A stretch of 64,000 nucleotides of DNA from an uncultured Pontibacter sp. (GCA_947499125.1 CANMMP010000005.1:282552-346551), one strand, 5' to 3'. Positions 25,149 through 33,772 are shown, counted from the stretch's first letter. The notes: generated by a model from the letters alone, not told the origin. A program made the numbers and translations.

Positions 25149-26138
25149 ATGCTTACCTGGCGAATAGAGGCCTTGCACCTCAAACTGAAGTATACCTGGC
25201 GCATTGCCCGAAATGCCAGCAACGAGAAGTTAAACTTCCTGGTGCAGGTTTCAGATGGAACATACAGTGGTTTTGGAGAGGCTGCCCCGAACATCCGCTA
25301 CGGCGAAACTCCTGACCTGCTGCTACAACAATACCAGGTGCTGTTAATGGCGGGGCTGGCAAGTATAAAATCGATGGAAGAGCTGCTGCAGTTGCTTACG
25401 GAGCATACGCCGGTTAACTCGCTGCGCTTTGCAGTGGAGGCTGCCTACCTGCATTATTATTGCCAGGTAAAACAAATACCAGTGCACCAGTTGCTTGGGC
25501 AAAGTATACCAGTAAGGCAGGCCACCAGCTTTTCGTTGCCCATAATGGAGCCCGGCGAGGTGAAAGATTTTATACTGAAGCACCAGCTAAACCGATTTGC
25601 CTGCCTCAAAATAAAAGTAAACAGCGAGCAGGGCCCCGACCTGCTGCAGGAGGTGCTGAGTGCTACCGATAAACCTGTTGTGATAGACGGAAACGAAAGC
25701 TGGAAAGAACCTGAAAGCCTGCTCAGTTTCCTGAATACCCTGGACAAGAAGCGCGTATTGTTTATAGAGCAGCCCATGCCAGCCTCCGAAGCCACAGCTT
25801 ATGCCCACCTGAAATTGCATAGCCCTCTGCCACTTGTAGCCGACGAATCGGTAACGGATAATGCTGATTTTGAACTGTTGCGGGAGCAGTTTAATGGCGT
25901 TAACATAAAACTGATGAAAGCCGGCGGTTATTTAAATGCGGTGCGTTTATTACAGGAAGTGCGCAAACACGGCATGATGGCCATGATCGGGTGTATGGTG
26001 GAGTCCAGTTTGGGTATTTGGTGTGCCATGCAACTAAGCGCCGCTTTCGATTTTGCTGACCTCGATGGTTTTATGATAGTGGAGGATGAGCCGTTTAAAC
26101 TCGTGCACGAGCGGGAAGGCGTTTTATACCTTCAGTAA
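25149..26138 (+). CDS. Dipeptide epimerase (enolase superfamily)
   Basis: A 329-residue enolase-superfamily enzyme of the muconate-lactonising subgroup. The catalytic Lys pair is in CLKIKVN (about 156-158), metal ligands in VVIDGNESW (Asp about 178), FIEQPMP (Glu about 206) and LVADESV (Asp about 230), the second catalytic Lys in NIKLMKAGG (about 254), and the specificity block GCMVESSLG is characteristic of L-Ala-D/L-Glu-type dipeptide epimerases. It would act in the recycling of murein peptides. o-Succinylbenzoate synthase is the main alternative and less likely. Single gene, no partner peptidase adjacent. Confidence 0.85.
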   Translation: MLTWRIEALHLKLKYTWRIARNASNEKLNFLVQVSDGTYSGFGEAAPNIRYGETPDLLLQQYQVLLMAGLASIKSMEELLQLLTEHTPVNSLRFAVEAAYLHYYCQVKQIPVHQLLGQSIPVRQATSFSLPIMEPGEVKDFILKHQLNRFACLKIKVNSEQGPDLLQEVLSATDKPVVIDGNESWKEPESLLSFLNTLDKKRVLFIEQPMPASEATAYAHLKLHSPLPLVADESVTDNADFELLREQFNGVNIKLMKAGGYLNAVRLLQEVRKHGMMAMIGCMVESSLGIWCAMQLSAAFDFADLDGFMIVEDEPFKLVHEREGVLYLQ

Positions 26139-26328
26139 ATTTGTGCAATCGTCTGAGTACTTTATACTACCGGAATCAAAAAGTGTATTTACTCCCTCGT
26201 TAACCAAAAAATACGCCTGACAAGCATTAAGCCTATATTTTGCCTATAGTACAGGTACCTTTTATCCTACCAAAATATCATAGACCAAAAGAAAATTGAA
26301 ACTTATTTGAAAAAATACTGTTAATATG

Positions 26329-26359
26329 TTTGTACATTAAATGTATGTACATATATTTG
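26329..26359 (+). promoter_or_regulatory. MarR promoter with an embedded inverted-repeat operator
   Basis: TTTG (26329-26332) and TATATTTG (26352-26359) are separated by exactly 19 bases, the Bacteroidota consensus. The spacer 26331-26351 is an inverted repeat with TGTACAT and ATGTACA arms around TAAATGT, so a repressor dimer could block the promoter. Placement 22 bases before the marR start suggests autoregulation. Confidence 0.7.
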
Positions 26360-26380
26360 CATCATCATTCAACTTTATAG

Positions 26381-26830
26381 ATGAAGATAGAAGACGAAAT
26401 AAAGCAGACCGCATTCAAAAGCGAATACCATAAGGCTTATATCAATACGATATATACCGCTAATTTGCTGGAGCAGGCGCAAAGCAATTTGTTTAAACCG
26501 TTTAGCATTACGCTACCACAATACAACCTGTTACGGATATTGCGGGGGCAGCACCCCAAGCCGGCTACAGTTAGTTTGCTGATAGAGCGCATGCTGGATA
26601 AAACGTCTAACGCATCGCGTATAGTTGATAAGCTGGAAGCCAAGGAACTGGTAACCCGCAAGCAATGCCCTAACGACCGCCGCACCGTAGATGTGCTGAT
26701 AACAGATAAAGGCCTTGCTTTGTTAAAGCAGATGGATGAACTGGACGATGGGTCTAAAACAGGACTTAAAAACTTAACGGAGCAGGAAGCTGTTGAGCTA
26801 AACCGGCTTTTAGATAAGATCAGAGAATAA
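26381..26830 (+). CDS. MarR-family transcriptional regulator
   Basis: A 149-residue winged-helix repressor. The DNA-binding part is seen in LPQYNLLRILRGQHPKPATVSLL, the recognition-helix segment MLDKTSNASRIVDKLEAKEL and the wing RKQCPNDRRTVDVLITDKG (about residues 100-118), flanked by helices for dimerisation. It is followed after 36 bases by a YceI-family gene and preceded by a promoter overlapped by a palindromic operator (26331-26351), so it probably controls itself and yceI. The inducing signal is unknown. Confidence 0.95.
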   Translation: MKIEDEIKQTAFKSEYHKAYINTIYTANLLEQAQSNLFKPFSITLPQYNLLRILRGQHPKPATVSLLIERMLDKTSNASRIVDKLEAKELVTRKQCPNDRRTVDVLITDKGLALLKQMDELDDGSKTGLKNLTEQEAVELNRLLDKIRE

Positions 26831-26866
26831 CCAAGTAACCTAATACTAATCAATAAATAAAGTAAA

Positions 26867-27535
26867 ATGAAGAGAACAGCAATTTTTGCATCATTTGTAG
26901 CAGCCCTGTTTTTCACGGCTTGTAACACCGAAACAACAACTACTGAAGGAACTACAACAGTAGCAACTGAAGAAGCTAGTACTACCACCGGCGAAGGCGC
27001 TACATACCAGATAGCTGCTGACCAGAGCAATGTGAAATGGCATGGCACTAAAGTAACTGGCGAGCACATGGGCGAGATTGATGTACAGAGCGGCGAGCTT
27101 GTAGTAAACGGCGACCAGCTGACCAGCGGTACGATCGTGATCGACATGAACACGATCACTAACTCGGACATCACAGCTGAAGAAGATAACCAGAAACTGG
27201 TAGGCCACCTGAAGTCTGATGATTTCTTTGGTGTTGAGAAATACCCGACTGCTAAGTTCGAGATAACAGGCGCTTCGCCGATTGCTGATGCAGCAGTAGG
27301 TGAGCCAAACTATAACGTATCTGGTAACTTAACTATAAAAGATAAAACAGAGCAGGTTAACTTCCCGGCTACAGTAACTGTAAACAACGGTACTGTAAAC
27401 GCAAAGGCCGATGTAAAAGTAGACCGCTCTAAGTTCGATGTGCGTTACGGTTCTGAGACATTCTTCGGCAGCCTTGGCGACAAAGCTATCCACGACGAAT
27501 TTACTGTAACTTTTGACGTAACTGCACAGCAGTAA
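26867..27535 (+). CDS. YceI-family lipocalin-like lipoprotein
   Basis: A 222-residue lipoprotein (lipobox FFTAC) with a Thr/Glu-rich linker to about residue 43 and then the YceI domain: YQIAADQSNVKWHGTKVTG, the GEIDVQSGELVVNGDQLTSG strands, NQKLVGHLKSDDFFGVEKYP and KADVKVDRSKFDVRYGS. YceI proteins bind isoprenoid-like lipids in a long barrel. Likely co-transcribed with marR and ended by a strong hairpin. A marR-yceI pairing is common in Bacteroidota, suggesting response to stress or a small hydrophobic compound (inferred). Confidence 0.95.
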   Translation: MKRTAIFASFVAALFFTACNTETTTTEGTTTVATEEASTTTGEGATYQIAADQSNVKWHGTKVTGEHMGEIDVQSGELVVNGDQLTSGTIVIDMNTITNSDITAEEDNQKLVGHLKSDDFFGVEKYPTAKFEITGASPIADAAVGEPNYNVSGNLTIKDKTEQVNFPATVTVNNGTVNAKADVKVDRSKFDVRYGSETFFGSLGDKAIHDEFTVTFDVTAQQ

Positions 27536-27560
27536 TCCGTATACTAAGTTGGTTTTGATT

Positions 27561-27596
27561 CCGCCCCGGCGCTCTTGTAGTGTCGGGGCGGTTTTC
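27561..27596 (+). terminator. Terminator of the marR-yceI unit
   Basis: CCGCCCCG (27561-27568) pairs with CGGGGCGG around a loop, followed by TTTTCTTTT. It begins 26 bases after the yceI stop codon. Confidence 0.9.
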
Positions 27597-27646
27597 TTTT
27601 GGCAACTATAGTATTTATATTTGATATCAATCTAAGCCCAGCACAA

Positions 27647-28405
27647 ATGCGCAAACTCTATACTTCCGGATTTATACTTTGGATGATCGTTATGGTGGCT
27701 TCCTGTCAGCCAAAAGCTCCTGACGCGCAGCAAATTGTTGACGATGCCATTGCAGCACACGGAGGCCGGCAACTGGACAAAGCTATTGTATCGTTCCGGT
27801 TCCGGGATTACCTGTACCGTGCTTTGCGCGATAATGGCGCTTACGTTTATAGCCGCACGTTTACCGACAGCACTGGCCAGCGCGTATACGATGTGCTGCA
27901 GAACAGCGGCTTTACCCGAACTATAAACGACCAGGAAACCAGCCTTCCCGAAGAAAGAGTAAAAGCCTTTAGCAACTCTGTAAACGCAGTTATATACTTT
28001 GCCCTGCTGCCTTATTTTTTAAACGATGATGCCGTAATAAAGGAATACCTCGGGGAAGCAACTATAAAAGGCAGACCCTACCATAAAGTAAAAGTAACTT
28101 TTAAGCAGGAAAGCGGCGGCGAAGACCACCAGGATGAATACGTTTACTGGTTTAATAAGCAAACTAACATTATGGATTACCTGGCCTACAACTATATAGA
28201 AGAGGATGGAAGCCTGGGAACACGATTCCGAGAGGCAACAAACCCACGCAAAGTAGGCGGTTTTTTATTTCAGGATTACATAAACTATACTTCTGAAGAA
28301 AAAGATTTCAACATCGAAAACTTCGATAAGGCTTTCGAAGCCGGCAATCTCACAAAAGTATCAGACATTAACCTGGAAGAGATAGAAGTAAGAACTATAG
28401 AGTAG
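27647..28405 (+). CDS. DUF6503-like exported lipoprotein
   Basis: A 252-residue lipoprotein starting at ATG 27647, with lipobox VASC and then QQIVDDAIAAHGGRQLDKAI at the mature N-terminus. The pattern of beta-strands with YWFNKQTNIMDYLAYNY and GGFLFQDYINY matches a Bacteroidota family of outer-membrane-lipoprotein-like beta proteins (DUF6503); no activity is known. A TATATTTG -7 element at 27616-27623 lies upstream. The TAG stop (28403-28405) is followed two bases later by the TTGTCTGAATCAGG repeat, so the element abuts the gene end. Confidence 0.75.
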   Translation: MRKLYTSGFILWMIVMVASCQPKAPDAQQIVDDAIAAHGGRQLDKAIVSFRFRDYLYRALRDNGAYVYSRTFTDSTGQRVYDVLQNSGFTRTINDQETSLPEERVKAFSNSVNAVIYFALLPYFLNDDAVIKEYLGEATIKGRPYHKVKVTFKQESGGEDHQDEYVYWFNKQTNIMDYLAYNYIEEDGSLGTRFREATNPRKVGGFLFQDYINYTSEEKDFNIENFDKAFEAGNLTKVSDINLEEIEVRTIE

Positions 28406-28530
28406 TAATTGTCTGAATCAGGATTCTCTGGATTAGAAGATTAACAGGATCATTAATCTAAACCTCATATTAATTGAGGATTTGATTGATCTTTGAATTA
28501 AGACATTAACGACTGACTCATCCCGAATTT

Positions 28531-28611
28531 GTTATCTCGGCGGTAGAAGAGATCTATTTAGAACACTATTGATTATATCTTAAATAGATTTCTCACACTG
28601 TTCGAAATGAC
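28531..28611. repeat. 81-bp imperfect palindromic element, copy 2
   Basis: The same length and ends as copy 1 at 11293-11373 (here GTTATCTCGG and TTCGAAATGAC) with internal AGAGATCT and AGATTTCTC arms. About three quarters of positions look identical between the copies. Confidence 0.75.
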
Positions 28612-28639
28612 AGCTTAGGACAAGTCCTGACCAAAGCAA

Positions 28640-28664
28640 AAAGACGCAAAGTATTGCGTCTCTA
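28640..28664. repeat. AGACGCAA-AGTA-TTGCGTCT hairpin repeat, copy 1
   Basis: A perfect 8-bp stem with a 4-base loop, AGACGCAA AGTA TTGCGTCT. The same hairpin with the same flanks (AAA before, CTACAA after) recurs at 33297-33322. Confidence 0.7.
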
Positions 28665-28760
28665 CAAAATCATTGAATCCATCAAATCAATTCAGGTTCA
28701 GACAAGTACCTGGCACCAGCCTAATCCTATCATCCGTTAAATCTTAAGAATCTTAGTCCC

Positions 28761-29303
28761 TTATTCTATCTCAAACTCCTTTGGCAATTCCACAGGCAAA
28801 GGTTTGTTGCGGTTGCGAATCTGGTTCAGGTAATCGTCAATATCCGTTTTGTACTCCAGGTGGTAATCTTCGTGCAGGTTTTTACGGATGAGCTGTATGG
28901 TTTTGAGCAGCAGTTTGGCCGTAGAAGTATAAAACACCTTGTAGTAGCTGTCGAACTGGCCGGTATAGTTCCGGAAGATGATATCCAACGTATAAAGATG
29001 CAGCTCGACTTCGGCCTTTTTGTCTTTGGTAATGCGCTTGAAACGTGCAATTTCCTTCAGGGCTTTTCGTAGCGCTTTGGCCAGTGCTTTAGTTAAACTA
29101 CGGCCGGTCGCATTCAGCAAGAGTTCATGTATCACATCCTGGCTGCGTTCCTGCAACTCTTCTAAGCTCACTTCGCCAAGCTCATAGGCAAACATGTCGT
29201 ATAGTTCGGCATCGCGGCGCACAGCTTTCAGTAGCAGAGTTTCTTTCTCTTTATCGCCGAGTTGTTTTATGGCTTTTTTGAAGGATGCGGATGGTACAGG
29301 CAT
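28761..29303 (-). CDS. Conserved Bacteroidota protein of unknown function
   Basis: A 180-residue, charge-rich, mostly helical protein without signal peptide or membrane segment. The N-terminus FKKAIKQLGDKEKETLLLKAVRRD resembles proteins that start with a short helical repeat; the middle is rich in Lys (LTKALAKALRKALKEIARFK) and could bind nucleic acid. I recognise it as a conserved Cytophagales hypothetical without known function. Its stop codon abuts the repeat element at 28407-28760. Single gene. Confidence 0.75.
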   Translation of the reverse strand: MPVPSASFKKAIKQLGDKEKETLLLKAVRRDAELYDMFAYELGEVSLEELQERSQDVIHELLLNATGRSLTKALAKALRKALKEIARFKRITKDKKAEVELHLYTLDIIFRNYTGQFDSYYKVFYTSTAKLLLKTIQLIRKNLHEDYHLEYKTDIDDYLNQIRNRNKPLPVELPKEFEIE

Positions 29304-29399
29304 CAGGGCAACGTCTAAAGTTTAACTATTCTGCAAAGGTACGTAATTCAGGGTTTTAGGTAAATCTATAGTTTGGGGTGGTAACTATAGTTGGCAACT

Positions 29400-29697
29400 G
29401 TAGCGCGAGCGTCTTTTGGGAGATAATTGTCCCCTTGAGGGGACTTTAGGGGTGTAAAGCTACAGAGCAATAGCTTAGCACTATCGGACTAAACATTTTC
29501 GTAGGAGTAAACACCCCTGTGAGCTTTGCTCGCAAGTTTCGAACTCCCGTTCTCACTTGTCCTCAAGGGGACAGTTTCTGCCTATGCCTCTTTTGGATTG
29601 CAAATACGAAAGAACAGTCTACAAACTATAATTTGAGAGAAGTGGCCAGAGGCCCAACTATGGCAAGTCGTGAGCGAAGACACTCGCGCCATGAAAC
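29400..29697. repeat. Intergenic island of palindromic repeats
   Basis: The gap 29304-29737 has no credible gene. It contains a full AACTATAGTT at 29383-29392, a CCCCTTGAGGGGAC hairpin near 29427-29445, a partner GTCCTCAAGGGGACAG near 29558-29576, and near 29663-29692 an inverted copy of the GGCGCGAGCGTC...GCTCGTGACTT element seen near 12040-12065. The short ORF at 29519-29734 runs through these repeats and is not coding. Confidence 0.55.
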
Positions 29698-29698
29698 A

Positions 29699-29728
29699 AA
29701 AAAGGCGCTGAGATCATCAGCGCCTTTT
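29699..29728. terminator. Bidirectional terminator after the S9 peptidase gene
   Basis: GGCGCTGA and TCAGCGCC pair around GATCA, flanked by A and T runs. It lies 10 bases after the peptidase stop on the minus strand and is followed by CTATAGTT. Confidence 0.9.
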
Positions 29729-29737
29729 CTATAGTTG

Positions 29738-31909
29738 TTATTGTTGCGGAGTAGCTTTCAGGTTATCATCCAGGTATTGGGTAACTTTTCGCATCAGGTG
29801 CACACGGTCTTTTCCGCGAACGTTGTGCGGATGGCCCGGGTACACAAAGTAATCCAGCAATATGCCTTCGTCAACTGCTTTTTTGATGAATGCTAAGCTA
29901 TGCTGCCAAACCACTACATCATCCACGGTTCCGTGTATCATCAGCAGTTTGCCTTTTAGGTTCTTAACGTGGTTTAGGAGGTTGGCATTTTCGTAGCCTT
30001 CCGGGTTTTGCTCCGGAGAGTCCATGTAGCGCTCCGTGTACATTACTTCGTAGTATTTCCAGTCTATAACCGGGCCGCCGGCCACGCCAACTTTAAAGGT
30101 GTCCGGCGATTTCAGCATCATAGAAGTGGTCATAAAACCACCGAAGCTCCAGCCGTGCATACCCATGCGGTTGGCATCAACATAAGGCAACGATTTCAGA
30201 TATTCTACACCGCGAAGCTGGTCAGCCAATTCTACTGTGCCCAGTTGGCGGAAAGTTTCCTGCTCAAATTCAAGGCCACGGCCAGACGTTCCACGTGGGT
30301 CTAAGGTAAATACGATGTAGCCTTTCTGCGCCATCAGGTGCATCCAAAGGTTAGCACCACCCAACCAGCTGTTTGTTACTAACTGTAAGTGCGGACCACC
30401 ATACACATAAACCACTACCGGGTATTTCTTAGTCTTATCAAAGTTCGGCGGCGTGATCATGCGGGTATACAGGTCAGTTCCATCGTCAGCTTTGATAGGG
30501 AAAATGGTCGTTTCTCCTAAAGCATAATCAGCAACCGGGTTTTTAGCAGTCAATAAAGTCTGCGCTACTTTACCATCTTTGCTATTGATCACCCATATTT
30601 TACGTGGCGTTACCTGGCTGCTATAGTTGTCTAAGATATAGTTGCCGTTCGGGCTAAGTGTAGCGTTGTGCATACCGCTGCCCTGCGACAGACGTGTGCT
30701 CTTGCCATTGCTCAGGTCTACACTATAAAAATGCCGCTCCAGCGGGCTTTCTGCAGTTGAGCTATAGTATAGCTTTTTGCCATCTTTGCTAAAACCAAGC
30801 ACATCCGTTACCATCCAGTCGCCTTTCGTCAGGGTTCTGATCTCTTTGCCGTTGGTATCATACAAGTATAAATGGTCGAAACCGGTGCGCTCGCTTACTC
30901 TTACAAACTGATTTGATTTGCCAGGCACAAAGTATAAACCTTTCTCAGGCTCTACATACTTTTCGTGCTTTTCTTCCAGCAGCGTTTTCACAAATTCACC
31001 GGTAGCAGCATCGTACTGGTTCAGTTTCATGTGGTTCTGGTCGCGGTTAACTACAGCTACATAAATGTGCTTTTCGTCGGGGCTCCAGGTAATGTTAGTC
31101 AGGTACTGCTCGGCTGGCTCGCCAGTTTTCAGGAAAGTAGTTTGCTTTGTTGCCGTGTTGTAAACGCCCACCGTTACGTGGTGGCTTTTGCCGCCGGCCA
31201 TTGGGTACTTAATATTGTTCTGCTTAGCCGGAAGCGGGGCTACGTCTACCAGCGGGTAATCGGTAACCATGGTTTGGTCCATGCGGTAAAAAGCCAGGTT
31301 TTTGCCAGTTGGTGACCAGAACGTACCTTTACTGATACCAAACTCAGAGCGGTGCGCTGCCTGTCCGTTAACGATAGCCTCGTTTTTTTCATTGGTTACA
31401 GCCACATCAGCAGTGCCCGGAAGCGAAACATACAGGTTGTTGCCTTTGGTATAAGCCACTCGTTGTTTGGTTGGGTCAAGCTCTGCATTTTCGGCATCGG
31501 TAGCATAGGTGGTAACTATAGTTGCTTTGTCGGTTTTCAGGTTATAGTTAAATATCTTGCCCTGCGCATCAACTATAAACGTGTTGGCATCTTTCCACTG
31601 CACCCCCGGAAAGTTCTTCACTTCTTTTCCGCCGGCAGCCTGCAAAGCCACACTAAGTTTATCAACTGTAAGTATAGTTTTGTGTTTGGTTGATTTTGCG
31701 CTACCACGAATTAGGGTATTATCTTTTACATAAGTAAAGTCGTCGGTGCCCGCTACCCAGCTCAGCTGGCGCAGGTTTTCAGGCTGAAGTGCCGGGTTAA
31801 TGATGGCATCTTCCATGGTCAGCATTTTGTCCTGAGCCTGAACTTGCAGCGATGCCGCAGCCATCAGGAACGTGAATGCCAAACCTTTCAATCGGTTAGA
31901 AAAGATCAT
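29738..31909 (-). CDS. S9-family prolyl oligopeptidase, DPP-IV type
   Basis: A 723-residue exported serine peptidase with signal peptide (ending about LQVQAQ), an N-terminal beta-propeller domain (about 40-470) with repeated SWVAGTDD/WSPTGKNLAFYRMDQ/WSPDEKHIYVA blades, and a C-terminal alpha/beta hydrolase domain. The nucleophile elbow is GWSFGGF (Ser about 573), the Asp lies in IHGTVDDVV and the His in YPGHPHNVRG. Expected activity is release of Xaa-Pro dipeptides in the periplasm. It has its own terminator. Full palindromes AACTATAGTT lie at 31514-31523 inside the gene and at 32012-32021 upstream. Confidence 0.95.
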   Translation of the reverse strand: MIFSNRLKGLAFTFLMAAASLQVQAQDKMLTMEDAIINPALQPENLRQLSWVAGTDDFTYVKDNTLIRGSAKSTKHKTILTVDKLSVALQAAGGKEVKNFPGVQWKDANTFIVDAQGKIFNYNLKTDKATIVTTYATDAENAELDPTKQRVAYTKGNNLYVSLPGTADVAVTNEKNEAIVNGQAAHRSEFGISKGTFWSPTGKNLAFYRMDQTMVTDYPLVDVAPLPAKQNNIKYPMAGGKSHHVTVGVYNTATKQTTFLKTGEPAEQYLTNITWSPDEKHIYVAVVNRDQNHMKLNQYDAATGEFVKTLLEEKHEKYVEPEKGLYFVPGKSNQFVRVSERTGFDHLYLYDTNGKEIRTLTKGDWMVTDVLGFSKDGKKLYYSSTAESPLERHFYSVDLSNGKSTRLSQGSGMHNATLSPNGNYILDNYSSQVTPRKIWVINSKDGKVAQTLLTAKNPVADYALGETTIFPIKADDGTDLYTRMITPPNFDKTKKYPVVVYVYGGPHLQLVTNSWLGGANLWMHLMAQKGYIVFTLDPRGTSGRGLEFEQETFRQLGTVELADQLRGVEYLKSLPYVDANRMGMHGWSFGGFMTTSMMLKSPDTFKVGVAGGPVIDWKYYEVMYTERYMDSPEQNPEGYENANLLNHVKNLKGKLLMIHGTVDDVVVWQHSLAFIKKAVDEGILLDYFVYPGHPHNVRGKDRVHLMRKVTQYLDDNLKATPQQ

Positions 31910-32142
31910 TATAAGGTATATTGGTGGTTGTTAAACGTGTAATTAGCTGCAAGAAAACAGTATTTCGGTTAAGGAGCAAAAATAGCGCCTTTTATGCATG
32001 GCAGGTGGTAAAACTATAGTTTAGTATATCAGAACATCAGGAATTATAAGCCGCTCCGGATTGTTAAAAACTATACTTCGGGAGGTAGTAGCAGGGCTGT
32101 GTTATAGTTGACGTGCTGCTTCCTAAAGTCCTGTAAAATACG

Positions 32143-32150
32143 TAAATTTG
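32143..32150 (+). promoter_or_regulatory. -7 element TAAATTTG for clpS-recR
   Basis: TAAATTTG matches TAnnTTTG and ends only four bases before the clpS ATG, so the transcript may be almost leaderless. No TTG is present at the ideal -33 distance. Confidence 0.5.
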
Positions 32151-32154
32151 TGCT

Positions 32155-32436
32155 ATGAATACTGAGAGAGAAATTTTACATCAGGAGGATGTAGCGGTAC
32201 TGGAAGAGAACACCGACCTGCGCCAGCTTATCGTTTTTAATGATGACGTAAATACCTTTGGCCACGTGATCGAGACGCTGATTAAAGTATGCGGCCACAC
32301 TGCAGAACAGGCAGAACAGTGCACACTGCTGATACATTACAAAGGCAAGTGTACCGTTAAAATGGGCTCATACGAGGAGTTGTCAGGTATGTGTACTTCG
32401 CTGCACAACAAGTCACTTTCTGCCGATATTCAGTAA
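32155..32436 (+). CDS. clpS: ClpS adaptor of the Clp protease
   Basis: A 93-residue adaptor that binds N-degron substrates and delivers them to a Clp AAA+ protease. The core LIVFNDDVNTFGHVIETLIKVCG (here two overlapping pieces, FNDDVNTFGHV with the invariant DDVNTF, and CGHTAEQAEQ) and the GKCTVKMGSYEEL region are typical; the peptide pocket residues in this core are intact. No clpA is in the window, though clpB and clpX are. It precedes recR by nine bases, forming a two-gene unit. Confidence 0.95.
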   Translation: MNTEREILHQEDVAVLEENTDLRQLIVFNDDVNTFGHVIETLIKVCGHTAEQAEQCTLLIHYKGKCTVKMGSYEELSGMCTSLHNKSLSADIQ

Positions 32437-32445
32437 GGAGGATAC

Positions 32446-33060
32446 ATGGAGTTTCCGTCGAAGCTGATAGAAAATGCCGTGGAAGAGCTGGCCAAGCTAC
32501 CCGGTGTAGGGAAAAAAACGGCCCTTCGCTTAGCATTACACCTGCTTAAACACGAGTCAGAAGATACCTTTTCGCTGGCCGAAGCACTTGTGAAAATGCG
32601 TACCGATGTTAAACATTGCAACCAGTGCCATAACATTTCAGATACTGAGGTTTGCGGCATCTGCGCCAACCCATTGCGCGACCGCAGTTTGCTGTGTGTG
32701 GTAAGTGATATCCGGGATGTGATCGCGATTGAAAATACGTCTCAGTACAAAGGGCTGTATCATGTGCTGGGTGGTGTTATTTCGCCTTTAGAAGGAGTAG
32801 GCCCATCAGACCTGCACATTGATAGTTTGCTGGAACGTTTGCTGCCTAACTCAGAAATTCGCGAGGTTTTAATGGCGATAAGCCCGACTATGGAAGGCGA
32901 CACCACTGCTTTCTACCTGACCCGCAAACTACGTGACCACCAAAACCTGAAGATCACGTCTATTGCACGTGGTATACCGGTAGGTGGCGAGTTAGAGTAT
33001 ACCGATGAGATAACCTTAGGCCGAAGTATAGTGGAAAGAACTGCCTACGGTAGAGCTTAA
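32446..33060 (+). CDS. recR: Recombination mediator RecR
   Basis: A 204-residue protein that works with RecO to load RecA at gaps. The N-terminal helix-hairpin-helix is in KLPGVGKKTALRLALHLL (about 17-34), the four-Cys zinc finger in CNQCHNISDTEVCGIC (about 57-72), and the Toprim domain starts LLCVVSDIRDVIAIE (about 85) with the Walker-B-like TMEGDTTAFYL near 146. The C-terminus IARGIPVGGELEYTDEIT is standard. Followed by a terminator. Confidence 0.97.
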   Translation: MEFPSKLIENAVEELAKLPGVGKKTALRLALHLLKHESEDTFSLAEALVKMRTDVKHCNQCHNISDTEVCGICANPLRDRSLLCVVSDIRDVIAIENTSQYKGLYHVLGGVISPLEGVGPSDLHIDSLLERLLPNSEIREVLMAISPTMEGDTTAFYLTRKLRDHQNLKITSIARGIPVGGELEYTDEITLGRSIVERTAYGRA

Positions 33061-33084
33061 GATTTTATAATATCATTTTGAAAA

Positions 33085-33115
33085 GGGTTGCAGCTATAGT
33101 TGCAGCCCTTTTTTT
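33085..33115 (+). terminator. Terminator of clpS-recR with a CTATAG core
   Basis: GGGTTGCAGC and GTTGCAGCCC pair with G-U contacts and the loop region is CTATAG; seven T follow. It begins 25 bases after the recR stop. Confidence 0.85.
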
Positions 33116-33116
33116 A

Positions 33117-33770
33117 TGGTCATCAATAATGCTGTCATCCCGAGCATTCTTGAGACGAGAGTCGAAAAGAGCCAGCGTAGCTGTGAGGGATCTTATGTGT
33201 CCTATAGTGGGCTGGGTTACCCCTACCCAGCCTTCCCCTAAAAACAGGGGAAGGAGCCTGGCTATAGTTCTATGATTGGCTTATTTCAACTTGAAAAAAG
33301 ACGCAAAGTATTGCGTCTCTACAATCCTATTCTGTGGGGACAGTTCGCGACTTGTCCGCGGCTGGGCTGCAACTATAGAACTATAATTCCAACTTAGTCA
33401 AAGGCTGGACTGTCCCCTTGAGGGGACTACAGGGGTGTATTAGTATGCTGCTAAAAAAAACATCCCCCTACCCCCTTCAAAGGGGGACTTCACCATAAGC
33501 AGAAATTCCCCCTCCTGTTTTTAGGAGGGGGATAGGGGGAGGTAATTTGGTCAACTACAAAACTATAAATGCACACCCTAGCAGGAGCTGCGCACGCTGT
33601 TAGGTCTTATCCTGTTAATCCACAAATCATGTACATCCTGATTCAGACAAACTCAAAATTTAATATCCCCATTACTTTATACTTCCGCAACATTTCACCA
33701 ACTTACCTGATTAACAAAAGCCATTTAGCTGTTTTACAGGCCCGCTTTCTGGAAAGTCTGTGACAGAATA
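33117..33770. repeat. Intergenic repeat island upstream of aspC
   Basis: About 650 bp with no credible gene. It holds a GTCATCCCGAGCATTC...GAGGGATCTT repeat (33132-33195), the AGACGCAA/TTGCGTCT hairpin (33297-33322), GTCCCCTTGAGGGGAC (about 33413-33428), the CCCCCTTCAAAGGGGG type (about 33472-33488), a CTCCTGTTTTTAGGAG palindrome (about 33511-33526) and a lone inverted ATCCTGATTCAGACAA (about 33635-33650) without a visible left partner. Confidence 0.6.
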
Positions 33771-33772
33771 AG

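Larger units (their letters stand above)
28407..28760. mobile_element. Repeat element filling the space between two convergent genes
   Basis: The 354 bp between the stop codons of the flanking convergent genes hold no ORF. The left end is AATTGTCTGAATCAGGATTC with ACAGGAT iterations; the right end (about 28720-28758) is a degraded inverted version (TAATCCT, CATCCGTTAAATCTTAAG). Nested inside are the 81-bp palindrome (28531-28611) and the AGACGCAA hairpin (28640-28664). It is a second, older-looking relative of the element at 11957. Confidence 0.5.

Noticed and set aside
26437..27174. 245-codon open frame antisense to marR and yceI
   Set aside because: Low-complexity Ser/Val runs caused by Thr/Glu codons of the YceI linker; no start context and overlaps two certain genes.
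29519..29734. 71-codon ORF before the S9 peptidase terminator
   Set aside because: Covers palindromic repeats and the terminator itself.
33078..33275. 65-codon ORF after recR
   Set aside because: Runs through the recR terminator and a dispersed repeat; not coding.
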